From positions 124,001 to 188,000 of the forward strand of contig JAIFNA010000003.1 of the NCBI GenBank assembly GCA_020048055.1: a stretch of DNA of 64,000 nucleotides, in the 5' to 3' direction. How positions within the stretch are numbered: position 1 is the stretch's first letter; each line of letters starts with the position of its first letter. This DNA is from Arcobacter sp. (GTDB taxonomy: Bacteria > Campylobacterota > Campylobacteria > Campylobacterales > Arcobacteraceae). Under the pieces are notes generated by a model that made no database searches, was not told the origin of the DNA, and saw only the letters and a program-made list of their open reading frames with translations. A program made the position numbers and the translations under genes. Below, piece by piece: positions 37,043-44,135 of the stretch.

Positions 37043-37732
37043 TTATTTTGGAACAACCGTTGTTAGATTTAACATTGTCCAACTTTCCAATCCACCTCGA
37101 TACCAATTTAATTTTTTTGCAGGATAACCAATTTTTAAAAGATTCTCAATCGCCCAAGTTGATTGTGGACACCATGCGGCATTACAAAACAAAAGAAGTG
37201 TTTTTGCATTTTTAAAATCATAAACTCCCATATTTTGTGTAACTCCGATAGCTTCCAAAACATCGCCAAATTCAGCTGGATTTTTTGTTTTATCAAAGTT
37301 TGGAAAAGGAAGATTTATAGCCGTTGGGAGTGTCAATCTTTCATACCAAACAGGAAGTCTAGCATCAACCAAAACCATATTTTTATCATTTTGAGCTTTT
37401 TGCATAAACTCCACAACTTCATACTCACCAAAAGTTTTAATTTCACTATTGATATACATTGGGGCGATTTTTCCAACTGTTGTTACAAAAGTTTTTTTGC
37501 ACTCATTTGGGACATCATTATTTGCCATATTTCCACCCCAAATAGTATCAACTTTAATACCAACATCTTTACACTTAGGACTAATATCTCTTGTAATGTT
37601 GTATTCACTTTTTACATCGTATGAGTCAGTAAAAGTTATCTTAATTGGATTCTTTTTCAAATCCAATTCTGCCCCGTTTAAAATAGCACTTCCAATGCAA
37701 ACAAAAAATAAAGTTTTAGTTAGTTTTTTCAT
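37043..37732 (-). CDS. Exported rhodanese-like protein
   Basis: A 229-residue periplasmic protein: signal MKKLTKTLFFVCIGSAILNGA, then about 100 residues without a clear family, then a rhodanese domain. The domain has VLVDARLPVWYERLTLPTAINLPF (the CH2A-like region) and the active-site loop LLLFCNAAWCPQSTWAIENL with the expected cysteine in FCNAAWC. The second Cys in this loop, four residues on, is uncommon and could form a disulfide or bind metal. The C-terminus ends RGGLESWTMLNLTTVV. Periplasmic sulfur transfer or redox work is inference. First gene of the run that contains the DUF294 and DnaQ genes. Confidence 0.85.
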   Translation of the reverse strand: MKKLTKTLFFVCIGSAILNGAELDLKKNPIKITFTDSYDVKSEYNITRDISPKCKDVGIKVDTIWGGNMANNDVPNECKKTFVTTVGKIAPMYINSEIKTFGEYEVVEFMQKAQNDKNMVLVDARLPVWYERLTLPTAINLPFPNFDKTKNPAEFGDVLEAIGVTQNMGVYDFKNAKTLLLFCNAAWCPQSTWAIENLLKIGYPAKKLNWYRGGLESWTMLNLTTVVPK

Positions 37733-37822
37733 ATTAGCCCCTTTTTAATTTTTTAACTAAATATATTTTATATGAAATCAAATAAAATCAAAGTCACATA
37801 TTTGCATTACAAAAAAATATTT

Positions 37823-37856
37823 TTGTTACCCAATTGTAACTACCTTGAGATACCCT
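37823..37856 (+). promoter_or_regulatory. 11-base-period repeat upstream of the RMD1-family gene
   Basis: TTGTTAC (37823-37829) and TTGTAAC (37834-37840) are spaced exactly 11 bases, then 10 bases separate them from TACCCT (37851-37856), a weak -10. The layout of two direct repeats followed by about 10 bases and a -10 box is the one of PhoB-type activators. The two copies also read as a GTTAC/GTAAC palindrome. Compare the sites at 38694 and 43057. Confidence 0.35.
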
Positions 37857-37883
37857 CTTAAAATTTCACAAAAAGGAAAATTT

Positions 37884-38687
37884 ATGGAAAATAAAATCCA
37901 ACAAGATATATTATTTGTGGCTGTTGAAATCCCAACAACCATACAAAGAGGTGATTTAGAAAAAGAGTTTCCAACTCTTATTTTGACAAATATAGAAAAT
38001 TCACTAGTTGGTGAAGTTGCAAACAATAAATTTTTATTTGCTTCATCATTTGGTGTTTTAACTTTTTGCAACTTTAGTCACAACGAAATAAAATCAATTC
38101 TGGCTAGATTAAATATCAAAGATGCAAACAATTACGAAACAGCGCTTATAAATCAAGATTATCCGATGATTTTGGATAATAATTTCCAAAAGCCAGAGAT
38201 AGATGCAAACACAATCAAATACAATAAATTTGACAAATCGATAGCATCAATTATCTCACTCGTCCTTTCCCAAAGTGTTGGATTGGAAAAAAGGGAAAAA
38301 TCACTTGAAGTAAAAATGGGTGAGATAAAAAAGATTTATGAAAAGATAGAAAAACTACAAATAAAAGATAGAAAAGAGCTTATGAAATTTGCAGGAAGTA
38401 TCGCAAAAGAGAGGTTTGATATCTTAAACCAACTATATTTACTTGATAAGCCAGATATTATTTGGGACGATAGTGAACTAGAATCACTCTACAATCAACT
38501 CTCATATCAACTAGAATTAAAAAACCGTTTTGAAGTAATTGAATACAAAATAACTCACTTAAAAGAATCACTTGAATTGGCAACAGACCTTGTAAATCAA
38601 AAATCTAGTGAGTATTTGGAGTGGATTATTATTTTACTTATTGGGGTTGAGATTATTTTTACAATTTATGATTTTTTCATACGATAA
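37884..38687 (+). CDS. RMD1/YagE (DUF155) family membrane-anchored protein
   Basis: A 267-residue protein of the RMD1/YagE (DUF155) family. I start it at ATG 37884, behind AAAAGGAAAA, because the in-frame TTG at 37845 has no ribosome binding site and falls in the promoter repeats. Matches to the family are SIISLVLSQSVGLEKRE, a long heptad helix (KSLEVKMGEIKKIYEKIEKL), PDIIWDDSELESLYNQL near residue 200-216 and ESLELATDLVNQKSSEYLEW before a single C-terminal membrane helix (IIILLIGVEIIFTIYDF). Function in bacteria is unknown; fungal and human relatives act in mitochondria. olsF follows after 62 bases. Confidence 0.82.
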   Translation: MENKIQQDILFVAVEIPTTIQRGDLEKEFPTLILTNIENSLVGEVANNKFLFASSFGVLTFCNFSHNEIKSILARLNIKDANNYETALINQDYPMILDNNFQKPEIDANTIKYNKFDKSIASIISLVLSQSVGLEKREKSLEVKMGEIKKIYEKIEKLQIKDRKELMKFAGSIAKERFDILNQLYLLDKPDIIWDDSELESLYNQLSYQLELKNRFEVIEYKITHLKESLELATDLVNQKSSEYLEWIIILLIGVEIIFTIYDFFIR

Positions 38688-38693
38688 CTTTTT

Positions 38694-38728
38694 GTAATTA
38701 GTTCGTAATCATATTTTAATAAGATAAT
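38694..38728 (+). promoter_or_regulatory. Pho-box-like repeats and -10 of the olsF-like gene
   Basis: GTAAT occurs at 38694-38698 and 38705-38709 and the related TTAAT at 38716-38720, all on an 11-base period. GATAAT (38723-38728) is a good -10 box, with transcription starting near 38735 and the ATG at 38750. No -35 is needed if an activator binds the repeats, which is how PhoB-dependent promoters work. The assignment to a Pho regulator is inference. Confidence 0.45.
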
Positions 38729-38749
38729 TGACAAACAAGGAGTTTAAAT

Positions 38750-40459
38750 ATGATAGATGTAAAACAAGAGATACTTGAAAAGTTTCCAAAGCTTGATACA
38801 AAATTACCGATGATAAAAAAATCAATTTTCAAACTAGCTCAAAAAATAGTCCATGAGGAGAAAATAAACGATTTTTTAAAACAAAATCAAGACTTAAATG
38901 GTTTTGAATTTGTTGAAGCAACACTTGATTATTTCAAATTTGACTTCACTTATGCTAGTAATGAAATTGAAAATATTCCCTCAACTGGAAGATTAGTAAT
39001 CGTAGCAAACCACCCACTTGGTGCACTAGATGGACTTTGTTTACTAAAACTTGTAAGCAAAGTTAGAAAAGATATAAAAATAGTAGCAAACGATTTTTTA
39101 GCTGGAGTTGAAAATCTCGACTCGCTATTTATAAAAATCGACAATTTCAAATCATCACAGACTAAAAAAAGTATAGAGCAGATTTACAAAGCTTTAAAAA
39201 ATGAAGAAGCAATTATTATGTTTCCAGCAGGTGAAGTAAGTAGAATAACCCCAACAGGGATAAAAGATGGACTTTGGCACAAAGGATTTCTAAAAATTGC
39301 TAAAAAAACTGAAAGCCCGATTTTGCCAATATTTGTAGATGGTAAAAATTCAAAAACTTTTTATACGATTTCGATTTTAAATAAAACATTTTCAACAATT
39401 TTACTTTCAGATGAGATGTTTAAACAAAAAGAGAAAAATATCAATATGAAAATTGGAAGATTGATAGAGTTTGAAAATATTGAACTTAAAAATAAAGACA
39501 CAGAGGAAACTATTAAAATCTACAAAAAACACCTCTATGGCTTAACAAAAGGGAAAAGTTTTTTTAAAACATCAAATCCAATAGCACATAGCGAAGATAG
39601 AAAAAACATCAAAAAAGAGTTAAAAAAAGCTGTGACTTTAGGCTCAACCAATGATGGGAAAAAAATATATCTTTTTACTTATATCCCAGATAGCTATGTT
39701 TTAAAAGAGATAGGGAGATTAAGGGAGATAAGTTTTAGAAAAATAAATGAGGGTGTCAATAAAAAAAGAGACACAGATAAATTTGATAAATACTACAAAC
39801 ATATAATTTTATGGGATGAAGATGAACTGGAAATTGTTGGCGCGTATCGCATTGGAGTAGCTGAAGATATTTACAAAGAATATGGATTTGAAGGATTTTA
39901 TGCTAATTCTCTATTTAAATTCAAACAACCATTTTTATCTTATATGGAAAATTCAATCGAACTTGGAAGAAGTTTTGTTCAACCAAAATATTGGGGAACT
40001 AGAGCATTAGACTACCTTTGGTATGGAATAGGAGCTTATCTTAAAAACAACCCACATATTAAATATATGTATGGACCTGTTAGCTTGAGTGCTAATTTTC
40101 CACAATACGCAAAAGAACTTTTAGTTGATTTTTATAGCACCTACTACCCATCAAAAAGAAAATTAGTTGAGCCACAAAATTCATTTTTGTATGAAACAAC
40201 AGATATTGCACTTTTAAATCCGTTTTCATTTGATGACTATAAAAACGACTTTAAACTTCTAAAAGACACACTTAAAAATATGAATGTTGTTGTCCCTACA
40301 CTTTATAAACAATACAGTGAACTTTGTGATGATGGTGGCGTTCAATTTTGTGGATTTAATATTGACCCACTCTTTTCAAATTGTGTAGATGGATTTATAA
40401 TTGTAAGTGTTGACAAGATTAAGGAATCCAAAAGAGCTAGATATATAGATACGATTTAG
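38750..40459 (+). CDS. olsF: Two-domain acyltransferase, OlsF-like ornithine lipid synthase
   Basis: A 569-residue fusion of two acyltransferases. Residues about 60-260 are a PlsC-type lysophospholipid acyltransferase with NHPLGALDG (87-95; the H-x5-D pair is H88/D94), and FPAGEVSR (158-165). Residues about 310-500 are a GNAT/hemolysin-like domain of the OlsB type: YVLKEIGRLREISFR, ELEIVGAYRIG and SIELGRSFVQPKYWG. OlsF proteins with this order make ornithine lipid alone: the C-terminal half N-acylates ornithine and the N-terminal half O-acylates the product. These phosphorus-free lipids replace phospholipids when phosphate is scarce. The gene has an AAGGAG site and its own repeat-bearing promoter. 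Confidence 0.75.
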   Translation: MIDVKQEILEKFPKLDTKLPMIKKSIFKLAQKIVHEEKINDFLKQNQDLNGFEFVEATLDYFKFDFTYASNEIENIPSTGRLVIVANHPLGALDGLCLLKLVSKVRKDIKIVANDFLAGVENLDSLFIKIDNFKSSQTKKSIEQIYKALKNEEAIIMFPAGEVSRITPTGIKDGLWHKGFLKIAKKTESPILPIFVDGKNSKTFYTISILNKTFSTILLSDEMFKQKEKNINMKIGRLIEFENIELKNKDTEETIKIYKKHLYGLTKGKSFFKTSNPIAHSEDRKNIKKELKKAVTLGSTNDGKKIYLFTYIPDSYVLKEIGRLREISFRKINEGVNKKRDTDKFDKYYKHIILWDEDELEIVGAYRIGVAEDIYKEYGFEGFYANSLFKFKQPFLSYMENSIELGRSFVQPKYWGTRALDYLWYGIGAYLKNNPHIKYMYGPVSLSANFPQYAKELLVDFYSTYYPSKRKLVEPQNSFLYETTDIALLNPFSFDDYKNDFKLLKDTLKNMNVVVPTLYKQYSELCDDGGVQFCGFNIDPLFSNCVDGFIIVSVDKIKESKRARYIDTI

Positions 40460-40467
40460 TCGTATCT
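40447..40467. other. Hairpin over the convergent stop codons of olsF and the small gene
   Basis: AGATACGA (40447-40454) pairs with TCGTATCT (40460-40467) around TTTAG, which holds the olsF stop TAG (40457-40459); the other arm reaches the stop of the convergent gene at 40466. There is no T-run, so this is a stem at the shared 3' ends rather than a standard terminator. Confidence 0.5.
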
Positions 40468-40726
40468 AGGCTGCTGTTACAAGTGTGAGATTTATAAGTT
40501 TACTTTTGTTTACTAAGCCTCGAATATCGATAATAATAAATTTATCCCAACCAAATTGTTGAGCTACATCAAACATATAATCTCTATCTTCAATATCTTC
40601 AATATTTAATAGATCATACTCACCATCTGCTGATATTAGTACAGCTTCATATCCATTTGCTTTTGCTAATGAAATTTCATTTGCAAATTGTTTTTCAATT
40701 TTTGATAATATTTTTGTTATGACCAT
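40466..40726 (-). CDS. Small unknown protein between phoX and olsF
   Basis: An 86-residue protein with no recognised family. It starts at ATG 40726, because a strong GGAGG lies 6 bases upstream in TACGGAGGTTGACA; an in-frame ATG at 40750 sits in a hairpin and has no such site. The product is soluble, acidic in the middle (ADGEYDLLNIEDIEDRDYM) and seems alpha/beta, with DKFIIIDIRGLVNKS toward the end. No Cys and no signal. It lies behind phoX on the same strand after a hairpin, and converges with olsF with 6 bases between stops. A role in the phosphate response is suggested only by place. Confidence 0.7.
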   Translation of the reverse strand: MVITKILSKIEKQFANEISLAKANGYEAVLISADGEYDLLNIEDIEDRDYMFDVAQQFGWDKFIIIDIRGLVNKSKLINLTLVTAA

Positions 40727-40741
40727 TGTCAACCTCCGTAG

Positions 40742-40767
40742 AAAAATCATAGATTTCTATGATTTTT
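40742..40767 (-). terminator. Hairpin terminator behind phoX
   Basis: AAAAATCATAG (40742-40752) and CTATGATTTTT (40757-40767) pair perfectly around ATTT. It lies between the phoX stop and the small gene. On the minus strand the 3' arm ends in five T residues. It may end most phoX messages or act as a partial stop that lets the small gene be read at a lower level. Confidence 0.65.
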
Positions 40768-40804
40768 TGTTTTGGTAGTTTAATACCTAAAGGTTACCCT
40801 TTGA

Positions 40805-43009
40805 TTACTCTGCGATAACTCCACCATCATTTTTTGTAATCACAATAGTTGCTGATCTTGGTCTTGATGTTCCACCATCAGGCCAGTGACTTTCAAAACT
40901 GCTTGGATTAGTTAAACTTGTCGTATTTTCCCCTGGATGTTGAATATTTACAAATATTGTTTTCCCATCTGGTGTTTCAGCAATTCCTGTAATCTCACAA
41001 CCTTTTGGACCAACTAAAAATCTTTTTAAATTTGTAGTTGAAGCATTTTTACCTTTAAAGGTACTAACTGTTTGATTTGTATTTCCATTACTTGGAACAC
41101 TATTATTTACGATAGAAACATTTGAACCATCCCCATAAGAACCAGGAAGAGCCGCGAGCATCATGCAGTTTGTTTCATCCGTGTATGCACCATCATCTGT
41201 TTGTAGCCACATCAATCCTTTTGTTGCTTGACTAAAAAACAATCCATCTGGACTTGAGAAATCGTTTTCATCTGTAAGACTTGAGATATTTATTGTAGAT
41301 GCCGAATCTGCTTCTGCTCCAAATAGATATATATCCCAACTAAAAGTTGTTGCTGCTCCATTATTATCTGTTTCTTTTAGTCTGATAATGTGTCCATTAA
41401 CATTTCCTTTTTGAGTTTCTGTTCCTTTTATGTCTGTGTAATATCTAGGATTTGCCGCATTTAATCCAAATGTTTCAGAAGCACCAAAACCACTACCGTC
41501 ATATGGGGCCTTTCCTCTTTGTGAGTTGTTTGTAAGAGTAATATATACATCACCAGTTAATGGATTTACACCTGTCCATTCTGGTCTATCCATTGGAGTT
41601 GCACCAACAATATCTGCTGCAATTCTAATATTTACCAATAAATCTCCCATATCTGCGAAGATATATGTTGCATTTGAAGCTATTGTGCTATTTGAAGTTG
41701 AAAGCAAAATCCATTCCCCTATTCCAGTATCACTAAATTTTGCCACATACAATTTACCGCTATCCAAATATTTATCCCCAATATCTAGTCCATTTGCAGT
41801 TGCATCATCTTCATTCCAATTTTGGTTTGAAACATACTTATAAATATACTCATTTCTTGCATCGTCCCCCATATAATAAACCAATGGTTTACCATTTGTT
41901 ACGATTCCAGGCATTGCACCCTCATGTCCCATTCTTCCCATTGCTGTTCTTTTTCTTGGCGTTGAAGTTGGATTAAATGGATCAATCTCAACAACCCAAC
42001 CAAAAGTATTTGCAACATTTCTATAATCATCTACACCAGTTGCACCTGTTGGTGTTGTGTTCCATCTATCATAAATATCATTAGTTGTTGTGGAATTTGC
42101 CCAGCCATAACTTCCGTTATTTGCACTTGAGCCCATATATCTATCTTGCGTTGCTTTTGATTTTGCATCAAGCGTACTACTTGCAGCTCTTTTAAAATAT
42201 CCAGCCCAATTCTCCTCACATGTTAAGTATGTTCCCCAAGGAGTTAATCCACTTGCACAGTTGTTTAATGTTCCTCTTGTTGCTGTTCCGTTAGTTGAGT
42301 ATTTAGTTTTAACTAAATCATTTCCACGAACTGGCCCATTTATATCCATTGGAGTTGATGCAGTAATTCTTTTATTAAATGTTGAGCTTTTATTTAAAGC
42401 AAATCCAGAATTCCCTTTTTGTATCTCAATAACTGAAATACCGTGAGCTGATACCTCTTTATCAATTTGGGAAGCCAATCTTGAACTTACATTATAAGAT
42501 GTTGCTTGTGCTTCAGTATGTAAAAATAACTGTGTAATATTTTCATGATTCATACACAACAATCCTCTTTCAGAATTGTTCATATCTTTTGATGTTCCAC
42601 TTGTATTCATACCAAAATAAAACATACCATCGTGATGATCTCCAGCTCTTAAGCTAAAGTCTGTGTCAGTTCCATCATTATTGTAAGATGGAACTAAATT
42701 ACTAATTGGGTCTCCAACTTTATATAAAACCTTCATTGAATATGTGTCTGGAATCGACACAGTATCATTTAAATTTTTTGCAACTGGTGTAAAACCAAGC
42801 AATACATTTGCAGCAGGTAAACTAACACCATCACCACCACAACCTGTAAAATTAAGCCCAAAGAAGCTTCCAGCAGCCACAACTAAGCCACCTTTTAAAA
42901 CTGTTCTCCTTGATAGCCTTGCCTCAACAATCTCCTCTATTGAAAGGTTTAGTGAGTTATTTTTTGAAATATCGTCTTGACCGTTTGGTGATGTTGGTGA
43001 ATTTTTCAT
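40805..43009 (-). CDS. phoX: Alkaline phosphatase PhoX, Tat-exported
   Basis: A 734-residue phosphatase of the PhoX (DUF839) family, which strips phosphate from organic esters in the periplasm with calcium and iron at its site. The Tat signal is visible: SRRTVLKGG at residues 33-41, then a hydrophobic stretch ending near a Cys (TGCGG). Family blocks are GLLCMNHENI, LTPWGTYLTCEENWAGYF, RMGHEGAMP and EWTGVNPLTGDVYITLTNN, plus SPDGLFFSQ and GPKGCEITGIAETPDGKTIFVNIQHPGE at the end. In Campylobacter jejuni PhoX is the main alkaline phosphatase and depends on the PhosS/PhosR phosphate sensor. Here repeats suited to such a regulator lie upstream. Confidence 0.92.
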   Translation of the reverse strand: MKNSPTSPNGQDDISKNNSLNLSIEEIVEARLSRRTVLKGGLVVAAGSFFGLNFTGCGGDGVSLPAANVLLGFTPVAKNLNDTVSIPDTYSMKVLYKVGDPISNLVPSYNNDGTDTDFSLRAGDHHDGMFYFGMNTSGTSKDMNNSERGLLCMNHENITQLFLHTEAQATSYNVSSRLASQIDKEVSAHGISVIEIQKGNSGFALNKSSTFNKRITASTPMDINGPVRGNDLVKTKYSTNGTATRGTLNNCASGLTPWGTYLTCEENWAGYFKRAASSTLDAKSKATQDRYMGSSANNGSYGWANSTTTNDIYDRWNTTPTGATGVDDYRNVANTFGWVVEIDPFNPTSTPRKRTAMGRMGHEGAMPGIVTNGKPLVYYMGDDARNEYIYKYVSNQNWNEDDATANGLDIGDKYLDSGKLYVAKFSDTGIGEWILLSTSNSTIASNATYIFADMGDLLVNIRIAADIVGATPMDRPEWTGVNPLTGDVYITLTNNSQRGKAPYDGSGFGASETFGLNAANPRYYTDIKGTETQKGNVNGHIIRLKETDNNGAATTFSWDIYLFGAEADSASTINISSLTDENDFSSPDGLFFSQATKGLMWLQTDDGAYTDETNCMMLAALPGSYGDGSNVSIVNNSVPSNGNTNQTVSTFKGKNASTTNLKRFLVGPKGCEITGIAETPDGKTIFVNIQHPGENTTSLTNPSSFESHWPDGGTSRPRSATIVITKNDGGVIAE

Positions 43010-43056
43010 CTTTGCTCCTTTTGTTTTTTAATAAAAGAAGCTTAAAACTTGATGGT

Positions 43057-43109
43057 TACATTTAAGATACATTTTTGATTACATTTTGTCTCTGTAATCT
43101 AAATGTAAT
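43057..43109 (-). promoter_or_regulatory. TGTAA-repeat operator region upstream of phoX
   Basis: Read toward phoX, AAATGTA occurs three times (43080-43086, 43068-43074, 43057-43063) on spacings of 12 and 11 bases. Two further TGTAAT copies lie in the other orientation at 43093-43098 and 43104-43109, again 11 apart. Five half-sites in 53 bases is far from random-looking. No clear -10 was found in the 47 bases before phoX. A phosphate-responsive OmpR-family regulator is the likely ligand, by inference. Confidence 0.45.
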
Positions 43110-43160
43110 TATGATATTTAGAGGTGTTAAGTAGATTAAAACGAGATAAGCAAAACTAAA

Positions 43161-44135
43161 TTAAAGTCTAAGCCCAACAACATCTCTCACCTGCCTCATC
43201 TTTTCACAAGCGATGATTTTTGCTTTTTTAGCCCCATCACTGAGAGTATCTTTTACAATCTCTGGATTATTTAAAAGATACTCTCGTCTCTCCTTGTAAG
43301 GTTCAAAGTAGCTATTGATTTTATCCAAAAGGGTAAGTTTAAAATGCCCGTAACCTTCCCCTGGAGTTTTATATCTTTGTTGTAGCAGAAGTAACTCATC
43401 ATTTGACATAAAAAGTTTACAAAGTGAATAGATATTACAATTTTCCCACTCTTTTGGTTCATTTAACTCTTTACTATCAGTTACGATCCCCATCACTTGC
43501 TTTTTAATTACTTTTGCTTCACCAAACATATCGATAGTATTTCCATAACTTTTTGACATCTTAGCCCCATCGGTTCCCAAAACTGTTGCAACTTCATTAT
43601 CAACCTTAGCCTCAGGGATAGTTAAAATATCTCCATAGGTATTATTAAAACTATTTGCAATATCTCTTGTCATCTCAACATGTTGAATTTGATCTTTACC
43701 AACAGGGACAATTTGGCTATCAAACAATAAAATATCAGCTGCCATCAAAACAGGATATGAAAAAAGCCCATGATTTGTTGCCAGCCCTCTAGCTGTTTTA
43801 TCTTTATAGCTATGAGCCCTCTCAAGGAGTCCCATTGGTGTATGGTTTGAAAGTATCCAATAAAGTTCAAGAACTTCAGGAACATCACTTTGTACCCAAA
43901 AAGTTGATTTTTTAGCGTCCATTCCTAAGCTTAAAAAATTAACAGCTGCTTCAAAAATATTTTTCTTTAAAAAATCGCTATCTTTTACAGAAGTTAAAGC
44001 ATGATATGAAGCTATAAAAGCAAATAATTCACCGTCATCTTGCGCCTCAATCATCTTTTTTATCATCCCAAAATAGTTTCCTATATGTATCGTTCCACTT
44101 GGCTGAATGCCACTTAATATTCTTAATTTACTCAA
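43161..44135 (-). CDS. trpS: Tryptophanyl-tRNA synthetase
   Basis: TrpS charges tRNA-Trp with tryptophan. The 324-residue product is a class I synthetase with HIGH as SGTIHIGNYFG (14-24) and KMSKS as GAKMSKSYGNT near residue 194-204. Other blocks are GLLERAHSYKDK, LFSYPVLMAADILLF and VGKDQIQHVEMTRDIA, all typical. It overlaps the 3' end of the RecN-like gene by 8 bases and is the last gene of the run from 47832. No trp leader or T-box is visible, nor expected in this group. Confidence 0.97.
   Translation of the reverse strand: MSKLRILSGIQPSGTIHIGNYFGMIKKMIEAQDDGELFAFIASYHALTSVKDSDFLKKNIFEAAVNFLSLGMDAKKSTFWVQSDVPEVLELYWILSNHTPMGLLERAHSYKDKTARGLATNHGLFSYPVLMAADILLFDSQIVPVGKDQIQHVEMTRDIANSFNNTYGDILTIPEAKVDNEVATVLGTDGAKMSKSYGNTIDMFGEAKVIKKQVMGIVTDSKELNEPKEWENCNIYSLCKLFMSNDELLLLQQRYKTPGEGYGHFKLTLLDKINSYFEPYKERREYLLNNPEIVKDTLSDGAKKAKIIACEKMRQVRDVVGLRL

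Noticed and set aside
37163-37624. 153-codon plus-strand frame opposite the rhodanese gene
   Set aside because: The rhodanese translation has a signal peptide and an active-site motif; the antisense product is Ser/Ile/Phe/Asn-rich noise.
41526-41976. Plus-strand frames inside phoX
   Set aside because: They lie opposite conserved PhoX blocks and have no ribosome site.
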